Source: Meconema thalassinum (lineage: Eukaryota > Arthropoda > Insecta > Orthoptera > Tettigoniidae). Taken from it: DNA of 64,000 bases. The translations under genes were made by a program, and so were the position numbers. The number at the start of each line of letters is the position of its first letter. Position 1 is the stretch's first letter. Shown here one piece after another: positions 31,737 through 42,066 of this stretch. Location of the stretch: contig OX336395.1 of NCBI GenBank assembly GCA_946902985.2, forward strand, positions 293,503,065 to 293,567,064, written 5' to 3'. The notes below the pieces were generated by a model, which was not told the DNA's origin, searched no databases, and saw only the letters and a list, made by a program, of their open reading frames with translations.

Positions 31737-31924
31737 TATAAGGTTTATTAACATTAATACTTCCAACTCGATTGTAACTGATATTTAATTAAACCAATCT
31801 TTTGATCACCAAAATATGATACAAGATTTTTTTTACACAAGCTCTTTTCTTTCCGACCCTAAATCACTGGCAGGGAATTCCATCCAGAAAGATATACATA
31901 TAGAAAACATGATATAGATCTTAC

Positions 31925-32033
31925 CCTCATCAGATGCATCTCCGTCGTCCGAATCATGATCAGAATTGAGTGCGTCGCTGGTGGGAGCACCATACTTGGC
32001 CAAAAGCTGATCAACGGTCAGCTCATTTTCAGT
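31925..32033 (-). CDS. dom: Domino/SRCAP-type remodeller, exon with TENELTVDQLL
   Basis: 109-nt exon with acceptor TTGTTTTAG before 32033 and donor GTAAGA after 31925. Phase 0 start; encodes TENELTVDQLLAKYGAPTSD and ALNSDHDSDDGDASDE, leaving one base (G) that pairs with AG of the exon at 21584 to make glutamate. It matches the SRCAP segment R-E-G-E-L-S-M-E-E-L-L-Q-Q-Y. Together with the end of the exon at 51003 it forms the second copy of a motif also found in the exon at 62633. Confidence 0.93.
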
Positions 32034-32354
32034 CTAAAACAAGAACCAAATCACTTCCAATTATCACATGTAATGAAATGTGTACCATTCTGGAATCAAA
32101 TGAACATTCATTCAGAATTCCTCTAACTATATCCCTGGGGGGGGGAAGCATTCCCTCACAAGGTCATCATTTGCGAGAAAATCCGAGGAGTTGTTCTGAA
32201 TAGATACTTGGCCCACTACAAAAGCTATGATACTAAATTTTTATGTTTTATACGAGTTACTAGCAGAATTCTTATTGCATTTACACATTCCTTGACCTAT
32301 TTTTGCCAAATCAACTAGCATATAAAATATTGAAAACCAATTACAGTTCAGCTG
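32034..32354. other. Intronic sequence, nothing recognised
   Basis: Contains a short G run at 32137-32146. No gene or repeat identified. Confidence 0.4.
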
Positions 32355-33712
32355 ATGCCAAAGAAGCGCTAGGAAAATGGCAGGAATATTCCGAAAACTT
32401 GCTAAACGTTAATGGAGACTTATCTGGCAATGTGGCAGATTACGCAGGAGGAAAATGAGAATGGGAACAGGATCACGGTTGAGGAAGTCGAGAGGATGGT
32501 AAATAAACCACAATGTCACAAAGGGGGAGAGCTAGATGAAAGTAGGCCAGAAATGGTGAAGTATAGTGGGAAAGCAGGGCTGAAATGGTTGCATATAATA
32601 ATCGAATTGGCATGGGTTTAGGGAAATGTACCCTCTGACTGGACAAGAACAGTAATCGCACCAATTTATAAGCAAGGAAACGGGAATGATAGCAACAATT
32701 TAATATTGTAGAAGCATTTCTTTCATAAGTGTCCGAAGTACATCGTACTCAGGCATTGTAGAAAGGAGAGTTCGATCATTGGCTGAGAGAAAGATGGATG
32801 AAAACCAGAGTGGCTTTAGACCACAACGAGGATGACAAGATCAAATTATTAGTACTGTTCGTCCACCAGCTCATGGTCTTAGGGGACTGAAGGGGAGAGG
32901 AGACGCATTCCAGCTGTGTTGACCGAGTGGACGTGCCGCTGCAGGTATTGCCAACTCAGCACCGATGTTATTCAAGCTATGTTTAATCACTGTTACTTGC
33001 GTTTAGTTTCAATTGTGAAATCGTACGGGTCAGTAGTGTTATGACGGAAGTGAAGAAAAAAGAGTGATACATTCAGAGGGTAAGCGAATAATAAGGAAAG
33101 TGATTGAGGGTTGTGATGAAGAAGCTAGGAACAAGTGTATAAAACTTCCACTGAGTCAGGCAACTGCAAGAGCTGCCGATTATACAGGGGTTTCTGAAAC
33201 AACAATCAAAAGAATCAAACTTAGTAATTTATGCTTTATCTAATTAAAATATTATTGTAATGCCAGTAGATTCAGATAACAAACTTGCGAATGCGGGAAA
33301 AAGTCGTGCGGATGTGGGGCAGATGCGGATAATGTTTTGTTTATCTAAAGCACGAATACACATACTAAACTTGAGCGACAATATTACTTAGAAATTATTA
33401 CTGTGCTGTGTCCACACCATCCACACACACACACACACAAAAAAGACTGTTTGCCACACAGCCTGTGCGGAGTGGAGCAAGGTTGGCACTATTGTCGTTC
33501 GCGCAGAGGCCAGCTGACTCATTGAATTCCTGCCACAAAAAAAACAACACGATCTTCAGCTGGTGGACGGACAGTATGCGCCAAGTTATTGAGAAATATT
33601 ACGAGAGGAATAGACAGTTGTGTCTGTGTTTTGTAGATCTAGAGAAGGTGTACGATAAGAGTACTAAGGGAGTAAATACTGAGCAACCTGAAGGATTATG
33701 ATATCGAGGAAA
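32355..33712 (+). pseudogene. LINE remnant, split by a TIR insertion
   Basis: Left part (32355-32852) reads KWQEYSENLLN, then decayed TVEEVERMVNK-like and GFRP residues of the region before the RT palm. The right part (33577-33712) reads RQVIEKYYERNRQLCLCFVD and LEKVYDK, the first catalytic segment of an RT palm. The two are contiguous in the protein order of such LINEs (GFR...DQIFALRQVIEK...CFVDLEKAYD), which places the insertion between them. Many stops. Confidence 0.7.
32853..33576. mobile_element. TIR insertion (TACTGTTCGTCCACCAGCT ends) in the LINE
   Basis: The left end TACTGTTCGTCCACCAGCT and right end AGCTGGTGGACGGACAGTA are inverted with one mismatch. The interior has a broken frame at about 33075-33215, GKRIIRKVIEGCDEEAR and ATARAADYTGVSETTIKRI, which resembles the N-terminal helix-turn-helix of a family of insect DDE elements. 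It also contains a hAT-like right-end fragment (33215-33350) and a (CA)n tract at 33417-33440. Superfamily undetermined. Confidence 0.6.
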
Positions 33713-33740
33713 GGCCTGTAGCAATAAAAAGTACGTTGAT

Positions 33741-34140
33741 ACCATATATACCCGAATACCACCCGCACATTAGTACACAAAATCGGACGTGAAAAAGTGG
33801 GGTGCGGGTATTAATTGAGCCATCCAAATTTTAAAGGTTTAAATTGCCCATTATTATTGATTTGGCGGAAAGCTGCAAACTGATTAAATAATGCGTATTT
33901 GTCAATACGGACCAAAAATGGCAACTAGTCTTCCCATTGTTTAAATTGCCCGCCACGTGCGAGTATCCGCCATATGGTGCTAGTGCTTGTTTGTGTGTAC
34001 TCGTTTATTTCCGTCCAGTAGCTTGACCGGTCGCGCAGGCCTAGCACAAGAGGCAGTATCGTGAGTTGCGTGATAGCATGGCATCAGTAACGTGAAACAA
34101 GTGTTCGAAATAGCTAACATGAAATTTTATCATAGGTCGT
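33741..34140. mobile_element. Truncated end of the CCGTATATACC Tigger family
   Basis: CATATATACCCGAATACCAC followed by CCGCAC, AAAATCGGACGTGAAAAA and GGGGTGCGGGTATTAAT match the left end at 30758-30840. No matching right end within the next 2 kb. Confidence 0.55.
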
Positions 34141-34176
34141 GCACTGCAAAGTACTTATAAAAGTCTGTTGTATTTG

Positions 34177-34206
<30 letters not shown>
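34177..34206 (+). repeat. Poly-A run of about 30
   Basis: An uninterrupted run of A. May be a retroposon tail, but the sequence before it is not a recognised retroposon, and nothing after it looks like a target duplication. Confidence 0.8.
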
Positions 34207-34208
<2 letters not shown>

Positions 34209-34209
34209 G

Positions 34210-35389
34210 TATTTCACGTAGTTGCCGCGTAACATTGCAACACTGCGTAGCCTTGAACTCTGCGCACGCACTATTGTGCGGCTCCAGCGCTGCCTTAGTC
34301 CAGTGACCAACAGGCCTTAGAAACTCTCATGCGATCAAAGCGGCCGTTAATTTTGTATTCTTTGCCAGAGATTTTTTGTTTGGGCTCGAACTGAAGAATA
34401 ATATTTACAAAGAAACACCACGTGGAGGCTCATGACTGCCAACCATATCAAGTGACTTTAGTGTTTATTGTGTTGGCCCTGCACACAAACAATTGACTAG
34501 CAGCTTGTTCGACAATAATTACAGTAGAACCCCTAGACAGCAGTATATTTTAACCTTAAATAGGAGTTTACCTTAAAACGAGGTTTCGATAGTGTTCAAC
34601 ACTATCATCACAAACTGCAGCATTCTCTCCACACCCTGCCCTGCAAGTTATCCCATAGATAGGGATAGGAAAAATTCTAGATTGTGAATTTCGCGAATTA
34701 TTAAATGAAGTAATACACAGATGGTAATGTGTTTTAATAACCCTAAAAATGGAGAAAAAATTGTTTTTGAAGTCACGAAATTTCACAAATTTCGCATGAG
34801 AACGCGAATTTTGCGAATTATGCACGAATTTCACATGAAAACGCGAATTTTAGCTTTTTCCTTTTTTTCTTTACAGTGCACTTCTGATCATTCGCGGCAA
34901 TTCATGCACGAATTTCCGCGAATTATTGAAAACCGCGAATTATCCACAGTAATGTTTTTAAGCCTAGCAAAGAGAAAACTATTGCTAAAAAATATTGAAA
35001 TGTATTTTATGAACATGCAAAAATATAAATATAATACTTAATAACATAGTAGTGTAAGATTTAAGTATTATCCACATTATGTGGATTTTACCAATATAAA
35101 AACTAAGAAAAATGACTGTCATCCCTTTTCGTTTCTTAGATGGTTTAATTTTTCTAATTTTAGATTGTACAATTCTGAAGAAAACAATATATGAGAAATG
35201 AAAATTCATCTTGATTTTCTATATAAGAGATAAGTGTGACTATAGACACACTAGCTTGACTGTGGGAACTTGGGATTTACGTTGCATCACTCCTGCACTC
35301 TATATGTACTGGATCTCAGTTTACCTCACCGACAGTCAAATTCCATACAATATTCTCATGTCTGAAACCATGATTGTCTTTATCGAAGT
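34210..35389. other. Intronic sequence with CGCGAATT-rich block
   Basis: Between about 34680 and 34960 the word CGCGAATT/GCGAATT recurs about eight times (GAACGCGAATTTTGCGAATT and similar). The same word is frequent near the ends of the hAT at 38071-39274, so this may be an end of a related element. Nothing coding is supported. Confidence 0.4.
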
Positions 35390-35572
35390 CTAACTACTGG
35401 ATGTCACTTTCTTCTGCATCTTGACATTCATCCAGGTTTTGCCCAATGTGGTGAGACCACCTTGCCCGTTTAAAATATCGTCGTCACAGAAGCCGATAAA
35501 CGCTTGTTTTTGTGCGAGTGTAGTAGCGGTAATCTTCTCCCATGACTTGACTGCATGGAGAGCATCCAACAA
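35390..35572 (-). pseudogene. Tigger-type transposase C-terminal fragment
   Basis: Reads MLDALHAVKSWEKITATTLA, QKQAFIGFCDDDILN and an acidic tail. The pattern A-x-x-A-W-x(3)-T-x-x-T-(L/I)-x-x-(C/A)-F-x-x-(A/G)-G-F is what follows the DDE domain in Tigger transposases. Only about 60 residues remain. Confidence 0.5.
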
Positions 35573-35739
35573 ACACGGAAAGATTGGAAACTTAACGGTA
35601 GATAGCGGGCCTCACTTTCTGCATACAGCTATCTTTATCAATCTGAGAAGTCATCCTAGTAAGTTACAGTACTTAGTTATTGAGGTTTTAAGGACCGGAA
35701 CAGCAAGGTCATCTGCCCCTTCATCCTAGTACCTACTCG

Positions 35740-36490
35740 ACGTGTGGCGTCATATAGTGCGCCTTTCAGACATGAATATCTAGATGGCAGGTATCCAGAT
35801 CAAAATGTGCCACTGTTTCCGGAACCAGTATTAACCAGGTGGTCTTCTTGGCTTCATTCTGTAGTGTGCCTGTCAGAGTACTTGAAAGATATTTTTCAAT
35901 TTATGAGTGAAGTAGTAGGGACTGATAACTTTGGTGTTTATTTTCTCAACAATGTTTCACATGACGAAATACTTGAGATTCAAAGAATTTGGCACAGACA
36001 TCACTGAACTCATCCCCCTATTAAAAGGCCACATCCAACTGTTCACCTTCTTGATGGACATCTACGGAGATTTCAGCAAGCCCTTAAACTTGCTGTTTCT
36101 GGAAAGTACAGTACCAACATTAAGGAGCAGTTGGAGGGTTGTGGAAATGTGTTAAAAAGAGGGAAAATACATTCAGTTGTAATAAATGCTGGGTCGCATG
36201 CTCTTGGAAAATTAATCAGCTTGAGATCCGTTGACCCTGGGAACAGGATTTACAAATGTGTACGTTTGATCCATCAGAAATAGTGCCAATGAACATCAAA
36301 GAGGACATTGCAAAGAAAATTAAGAAGTTGCCGTTCTGTCGAACACTGGAAGAAAGTGAGGTGTTAAGAGGATACAAAGAACTGCAAACTTTAATCAAGA
36401 AGCAGATGCATGACAGGACCAAGACAGACATTGTTGGAGTTTTGCATCACCGTTTGTCACAAGAGAATTTGGATCTCTTCACTGAAGTAT
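35740..36490 (+). pseudogene. hAT-like transposase C-terminal remnant
   Basis: In shifting frames it reads PDQNVPLFPEPVLTRWSSWL, HSVVCLSEYLKDIFQFM, TDITELIPLLKGHIQLF, then DPSEIVPMNIKEDIAKKIK and EVLRGYKELQTL. The segment P-x-P-V-x-T-R-W-x-x-W is diagnostic for hAT proteins whose N-terminus is a BED finger like the one at 38802-38993. I infer the same or a sister family. It ends where the hAT at 36500 was inserted. Confidence 0.6.
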
Positions 36491-37149
36491 ACTTTGAAGT
36501 AGAGCTGGTAATAATCGATTTTCAATTAATCGATTAATAATCGATTAATTTGAAATTAATCGGAAACGATTAATCGATGCTCCTTAAAACCGATTAATCG
36601 AAAAATCGATTAACTGATAGTAGACACGAGATAAGAAAATAAGTTTTGAAAATGGTTTAAATGAGAAGTCATCGCTTAAGTTGAGTTAGGCTTATTTTCG
36701 GAATGATGTATAGAAATCTATAAAAGTTAAATTCTGCATAAAGAGACGTATCCTTCCTTGTTTATGTTAACAATAACCAGATAACAGTCAGTGACCGTGG
36801 AAGGACAAACATCAATAAAATTGGGAAGGGTTTCAAGAAAAGAAAACCAGGAGTTTTCAGCAATGCTTTTGAATCTTGTTCAATTTTTGTTGGAAAGGCT
36901 GTTTACAATTTAGGACAGGAACATTTTTGTTTTATTCTGGTTTAGCCTAATTTCCACAAAGACCTGTAGGTTGTAACTCTTCAGGCGGTCAACTTGAATT
37001 TGCCCAAAGACTGGGCGGAGTCCAATGGATAAACTATATGAATTATAAGTAAATAACACTCCCGGGAACATTACATGTGTCAGTTATGATCGCTATTACA
37101 ATCACTATCACTACTACGTCGCTACACTCGAATGCTCCGAGTGGGTAAG

Positions 37150-37860
37150 AGATTTCACGAGCCCTTCATCCAGGAAAGCCACCAACAGCAATGAGGTTCA
37201 GTCATGTTTTGGGGTGGAATCATGTTCGTTTGACGTATGCCTCTAATTCCTATCCAAGGTAACATGACTGGTCTGGTGTATACAGACAACATCGTTACAG
37301 GATTTGCTACCACAATGGGTGAGGGCTTTACACTAGTGGACTATAATGCTCGTGCCCATCGAGCTAGGGTGGTCAATCAGTTCCTTCAGATGCATGTCAT
37401 ACAGAGAATGGAGTGGCTTACCTATTCTGCGGACATGGACTGTAATGAACATACCTGGAAAGAGCCCAAGAGGGCAATTTCGCACCGTCCCAATCCTCCA
37501 ACAAACAAAGAACAACTGATTGAAGCTGCTTTCCAAGAGTGGGGGAATCTGCCCCAAACCACGTTGTATTCGTCGGTGCTCAGTATGCCTCGTCATCTGC
37601 AAGCATGGATTAGAGCTCGTGGTGGCCGTACATGGTATTGATATGCCCCAATATGAAGAGGAGGGTTGTGTGCTCCTGCTCAGTCTTACATTATCACTTT
37701 TGTTATTCGTCGTGTGTTTCTGTCTCTTTTGCAAAGCAGATTGTGTGTGGTTTTTCTTAGTATGCACCCCATATTGTGTATAATATGATAACATACACAT
37801 AGCAAAATGAACAAGTTACTGAATCACAATATGCGAGACCTTTTTTGAGCATTGTATAAG
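37150..37860 (+). pseudogene. Tc1-type transposase C-terminal remnant
   Basis: Reads SVMFWGGIMFV, then from 37237 LVDYNARAHRARVVNQFLQ, MEWLTYSADMDCNEHTWKE, and ends LSMPRHLQAWIRARGGRTWY at 37641. Compared with the canonical D-D-N-A-R-P-H and N-P-I-E-H-x-W-D, the second catalytic aspartate is a tyrosine (VDYNARAH) while the glutamate remains, 34 residues later. With the missing N-terminus it is inactive. The AGACCTTTTTTGAGCATTG near 37840 probably marks its right end. Confidence 0.75.
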
Positions 37861-38070
37861 TTTAGTTTGTTTAATAAGGGTTTGTGAATTATTTATGAGT
37901 ATTATGATCGTGTATACAAATAAGAATAACACAATATAATAAATAAAATAAAATTAGAGCATGCACGTGAATTCTATTATGCATAAGTTTACATATCTCA
38001 GCGGAGCCATGGTCGTACAGTTGTTACGCTTTAGCCTGCCTACTCCCGCCGGGGTCATTGTGATCATAAC

Positions 38071-39274
38071 TAGAGGTGTTAGTTTTTGTTAATTCGCGAT
38101 AAAACGAAGTCATATTTAGAGGTTAGGATGTTTTATTTTCATGTATTTACATGTTTCGTGCCGCCCAGGAGTGAAATTAAATCGCGAATTTTGTGAATAA
38201 CACCACAAATACCGCAATCTGCGAAATAAAAACAAATTTTCATATTTTTTCCCCACACCAATCCGAACATTTTTGTCCACAAGCCGATAATCGAATTTGG
38301 TTGGTGTTCAATTCGAGAGAATGATCGATTGTATAGTTTCGCGAGGGGTAATACTACGATATACGTCATATAACGATATACTGTCGATATTCTCGTTACT
38401 CGTTGGATTTTAGCGCTGTGGTAAACAGCTGTTATATCGCGGCGTGAATAGTTTGGCCGACTACCTCCAAAAGGTTATGTGATAGTTGTTCATAATGTAA
38501 ACTACGTTTGCCTCCTGTTACATCGGTAGCGAGTGTAAATTATAGTAGAGAATTCTATATAATTTAATAAAAAGTGCGCAAATTGTGCGTTATCTGCGTG
38601 AATCAGTTGACGACCACGTGTTCGTCGTATTAGTTCCGAACTTAGCAGTACAGGAAGATGAGACGCGACGTAATTTAAATATTATGACACGAATTCAGAA
38701 ATAAATTTTGCGTGTGGTTACGAATTTATACTGGCGTGTGACTACAGTCAACCGTGTGATAACAGTGTTTGTTACTGGGCATCGCTCAGTTGAGTTTAAA
38801 AATGCCGAAGGTAGCTGTTTCTGCCACAGACAGACTTAAAGAATATAAGAATGAAGGATTTATAATTTCTTGTGGCATTCTTATGTGCAAATATTGTGAT
38901 TGTCGGTTAGATTATCGCAGGAAAGATGCATTAGACAAACATTGCAAATCGGAGAAGCATTCAAAACGCCGAGAAAATTCGCGTATTCACTGAAATGTGT
39001 TTCGAGATGGTGAATGTAAAATAAAAATGTGACTTCCATATAAGTATTATCTCATTCTTCCATAGCCATGTTTAACGTTTTACCCTGCTGTTTTGTTTTT
39101 TTACTTGGTTTTATTAATTGTTTATATTTTTAAATGCACTTATTGTACAAACCTTATCGCTTCCCAAATTTTAACATGTCATCCCCCGAAAAATAATAAA
39201 AACAAAAAACACCACCTTTTGAATTTTAAATCAACAAATCTTCAAAAAAATAACAACACTTTCTAACACCTCTA
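38071..39274 (+). mobile_element. hAT element of 1.2 kb encoding only a BED-type finger, TSD ATCATAAC
   Basis: Ends TAGAGGTGTTAG and CTAACACCTCTA are perfect 12-bp inverses. Flanking ATCATAAC occurs at 38063-38070 and 39275-39282, a perfect 8-bp duplication as in hAT elements. Subterminal GCGAATT/GCGATAAAAC words lie at the left. One short gene (38802-38993) is the only coding feature, followed by an AATAAA-like signal (AAATAAAAAT at 39020). No catalytic domain. Confidence 0.85.
38802..38993 (+). CDS. Small BED-type zinc-finger protein (CGGBP1-like)
   Basis: A 63-residue protein: MPKVAVSATDRLKEYKNEG, FIISCGILMCKYCDCRLDY, RRKDALDKHCKSEKHSKRR, ending SRIH. The two cysteines in MCKYC and the two histidines in DKHCKSEKH form one BED/CGGBP1-like finger; this layout (short lead, GILxCKxC, H-x5-H) is the N-terminal DNA-binding part of a group of hAT transposases. 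I chose ATG 38802 because the family starts with MPK-like residues at this distance from the finger; an in-frame ATG at 38769 would add 11. It ends in a stop a few residues after the finger, with an AATAAA-like signal 25 bp later, so it may be expressed as a DNA-binding-only protein. Confidence 0.55.
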   Translation: MPKVAVSATDRLKEYKNEGFIISCGILMCKYCDCRLDYRRKDALDKHCKSEKHSKRRENSRIH

Positions 39275-39904
39275 ATCATAACTCATACGTGTAATTTTTC
39301 AAGGAGTTCATTTACTTATTACTCATATTTTATATACATTGCACCCCGCACAGTCAATGGACAAATTCATGTTGACCGACTGAAGAGTTACAACTGACAG
39401 TTTTTGTATAGGCAACACTGAAACAATGGCTTCAACAGTTCACAAACAAGATGCATTATTTAAAAATAAATGTGACAGTATATTTCAATATTTTTGGTGC
39501 AAAAATACTAGCAAGTACTCATTTTCTGGGACGAGGCAGCTCCGCTTTGCAGTCACAATGTTTCCAGCGGGGAATATCAAGTCGACGCTAGTTTAGCGGG
39601 CCTTTGATATATTGTTTATACATTTTCCACCTGTGAAAAAGGGTGAGTATGCAAGTCAGGTGGTGAATTCCCAAGATAGACGTCCAGCTCGTCTTTTGCA
39701 ATGATTGCAATATTTACGCTACATCTACAAGATTTCCTATTTTTACCGCGTTTTTAATCACTGCCCTACCATGAGATCATTGAGTTTTTATCGAACTTGC
39801 CTACGGGTTGACTTAAGACACACCTTCGTTCGCAAGACGTCACATTTGTATCTTTGGAGTCGGAATTTAATGTTTTTCGGACGGTCAAAGACTTTTTACA
39901 TGAG

Positions 39905-40400
39905 ATTAATAAAAACAATTAGACGACCAGTTTCGATCGTCAAGCGATCATCAGATCTTTACACTTCGGCTATTAATCTGTGTTGACAAGTATGGGTTAT
40001 GATATTTACAATACATACACTTTTTTAGTTGCAGTAGTAATTAATCTAGCACAAATAGTAAAGATATGTTATTTTTTGTTGAGATACTGATAGTTGTGAT
40101 TGATCTTGGTTTGCTTGCTTAGTGCCATTATGTGAGTGTCAGCATAATTGTCCTCACGCTGTGCACAAAAATGGACCACACATCGCTCAAACGGCGAAGT
40201 GCACCATTTAATAACTATCAGTATCTCAACAAAAAGCACATATCTTTAGTTAGGTAGTTTAATTGCTACTGCAAATAAATAAGTGTATATATTGTAATTA
40301 TCATTCCATACTTCTCCATATACAGTAGATTTAATAGCCTACGTGTAAATGATCTGATGATGATCACTTGACGATCGAAACTAGTTATCCAAGTGTGTTT
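39905..40400. mobile_element. Foldback element with arms of about 200 bp
   Basis: Left arm 39905-40113 and right arm 40205-40400 are inverse copies (CGATCGTCAAG(C/T)GATCATCA, AGGCTATTAA, GATACTGATAGTT). Spacer of about 90 bp. No protein. Same architectural type as the foldbacks at 1537 and 10528, but unrelated in sequence. Confidence 0.7.
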
Positions 40401-40504
40401 ATTAACATCATGTAGTATTTTTTCAGGATTAGCGAACAAATTTTGATTTCTAAGGCAAGCCTGAAAAAGGGCTTCCAACACGGTAATCCTTGGAGTGAAG
40501 TTAA

Positions 40505-40905
40505 ATGAAACCTCAAAGCAGGCGTTGAGTAGTGGCTAGCATTCTTAGCTGTCACCACAGAGGTTTGGGTTTGATTCCCGGCTCTGCCAAGAAATTTAAT
40601 TCCGGTGTGGGGGCTGGAACGTGTACACTCAGCCTCGTGAGGCAAAACTGATAAGAGGAGGCTTTGATTCTTACCTCAGTCATCATGGAAATGATTTTCC
40701 ATGGTTTCTCATTTCTACTCCAGGAAAATGCCGGGATGGTACCTAATTCAAGGCCACAGTCGTTTCCTACCCATATTCTACCTGAATTACAAATACACAC
40801 ACTGGTACAGACAACGCAGTGACACATGTTATCAGACAAGTCTTAAACACACCCCAGTACGCGGGGATACGTGACCACGGTGTTGCAAAGCCCCTAAAAG
40901 AATCA
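40505..40905 (+). mobile_element. tRNA-derived SINE (family SINE-B), full length
   Basis: The head has a box A-like GTTGAGTAGTGGCTAGCA at about 40526 and a good box B GGGTTTGATTCCCGG at 40568. The body continues through GGCTGGAACGTGTACACTC and CCAGGAAAATGCCGGGATGG to ACGCGGGGATACGTGACC and GCCCCTAAAAG. The 3' part recurs at 575-705, and a degenerate middle piece at 6755-6915. Transcribed by RNA polymerase III if active. Confidence 0.75.
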
Positions 40906-41172
40906 AAAACATCATCCATCATGGGACTGCCCCAGCCAACCATGTCGAGTGATTGCATTAAGAAACCAAGTTGTGTCATAGTTGGTTGATTCTGTGAGAG
41001 CGTAGTTAAAAATGCGAAATACATTGCTAAATCGGCAAAACAAATCAAAAACCGATTAATCGATTATTCGAATAACCGATTAATCGTTATTTACGATATT
41101 TAATCGATTATTCGGTTTCGATTAATCGAAATCTGAAATTAATCGATTAAAAGTAACAGCCCTACTTTGAAG

Positions 41173-41776
41173 GATGACTGAAATGTGTTATGTTATGCAT
41201 CTTATCCATGATATTTAAAAAATCCCACCTAAAATTTATGATTTTGAAAGTACCGAAACGTGCACTTGAAACCACCGAATTTGCCAATTTAAAATACCGC
41301 TTTCTTCACTCTGAAATCACCGAACAATTCCAATCCCTACCCACAGCGCTTTTTGAACCTATCCAGCCAAGCATTTGAAGCTTTGAATTCTGTAAGCCCG
41401 AGTTTCCCTGATATCGTAATTGCTTTCATTTTTATCAATACCCCATCGATTGGTAAGTTTTCAGCACGTGCTCCAAAGAACCACTCCATTAGCTTCGATT
41501 CTATTTCTTCGTACGGCTAGTTTTTAACATTTTTTTTCTCTCCTTTGCTTTTGAACCGCACTGTGTTTCTTGATCCAGAATCTCCTCCTTATTCTTCAAT
41601 ATTCCTGACAATGAAGACTGCAAATCCCAGGCGTTGAGCCATTTCACTAACTGGCAGATTTGCGTTTCTCTCCACTTCCCGAATGAAGTTCACGTTCTCC
41701 ACGACAGATAAGAGTTTTTCTTTTTGCTGCCATAGTCAACTTCACTAGAACAATGAATGTGAGAGAGCAAACATAT
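41173..41776. other. Intronic sequence, nothing recognised
   Basis: The minus strand around 41520-41740 reads charged residues (KMAAKRKTLICRGERELH-like) with a helix-turn-helix feel, similar to the start of a Tigger transposase, but too short and broken to call. Directly before the LTR. Confidence 0.35.
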
Positions 41777-42066
41777 TGTTACGGCTGTGAGTTTGTTTCA
41801 TCGCTCGCCGCATGAGTCACAACTGCCCCAGGGCTGGGCTGCTCTGCCTCAGTGTATTGCGTGCGCCTTATGCAACAGGACTACTAGGACAAAGGGATGG
41901 TCCAGAATATTCGTGACAGAGCCAGTGAAGGAAACCTCGAGAAGCCGTGAACCCTGGATGGGTCTAGAAGCATTTATTGAGTCACCGGCGTGCTATATAA
42001 GAGCGACCTGTCAAGCAGTTGTGGTTGTGTTTTACAAGCTAGTGCGAGCGTTTATCATGAGCGACA

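Larger units (their letters stand above)
36963..39407. mobile_element. Long-TIR element inside the hAT at 36500
   Basis: About 36963-37080 and 39290-39407 are inverse copies (GGTTGTAACTCTTCAGGCGG / inverse GTCGACTG...GAGTTACAAC; shared GTCAAC and TGAATTTG, then AAGTAAAT near the inner edge). It encloses the Tc1 remnant and the BED-finger hAT. Exact boundaries and target are uncertain. Confidence 0.5.
36500..41164. mobile_element. hAT-type element, 8-bp TSD CTTTGAAG, carrying nested elements
   Basis: Ends TAGAGCTGGTA and TACTGTT-side inverse AGTAACAGCCCTA, flanked by perfect CTTTGAAG (36492-36499, 41165-41172). Both ends have dense subterminal copies of AATCGATTAAT (36517-36620, 41045-41155). 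The 4.7-kb interior holds a long-TIR element with a Tc1 remnant and a complete smaller hAT, a foldback and a SINE. No transposase of its own is visible; stripped of passengers it would be about 1 kb. Confidence 0.85.

Noticed and set aside
34177..34206. A processed pseudogene ending in poly-A
   Set aside because: The 500 bp before the run contain no recognisable gene and no target duplication is visible.
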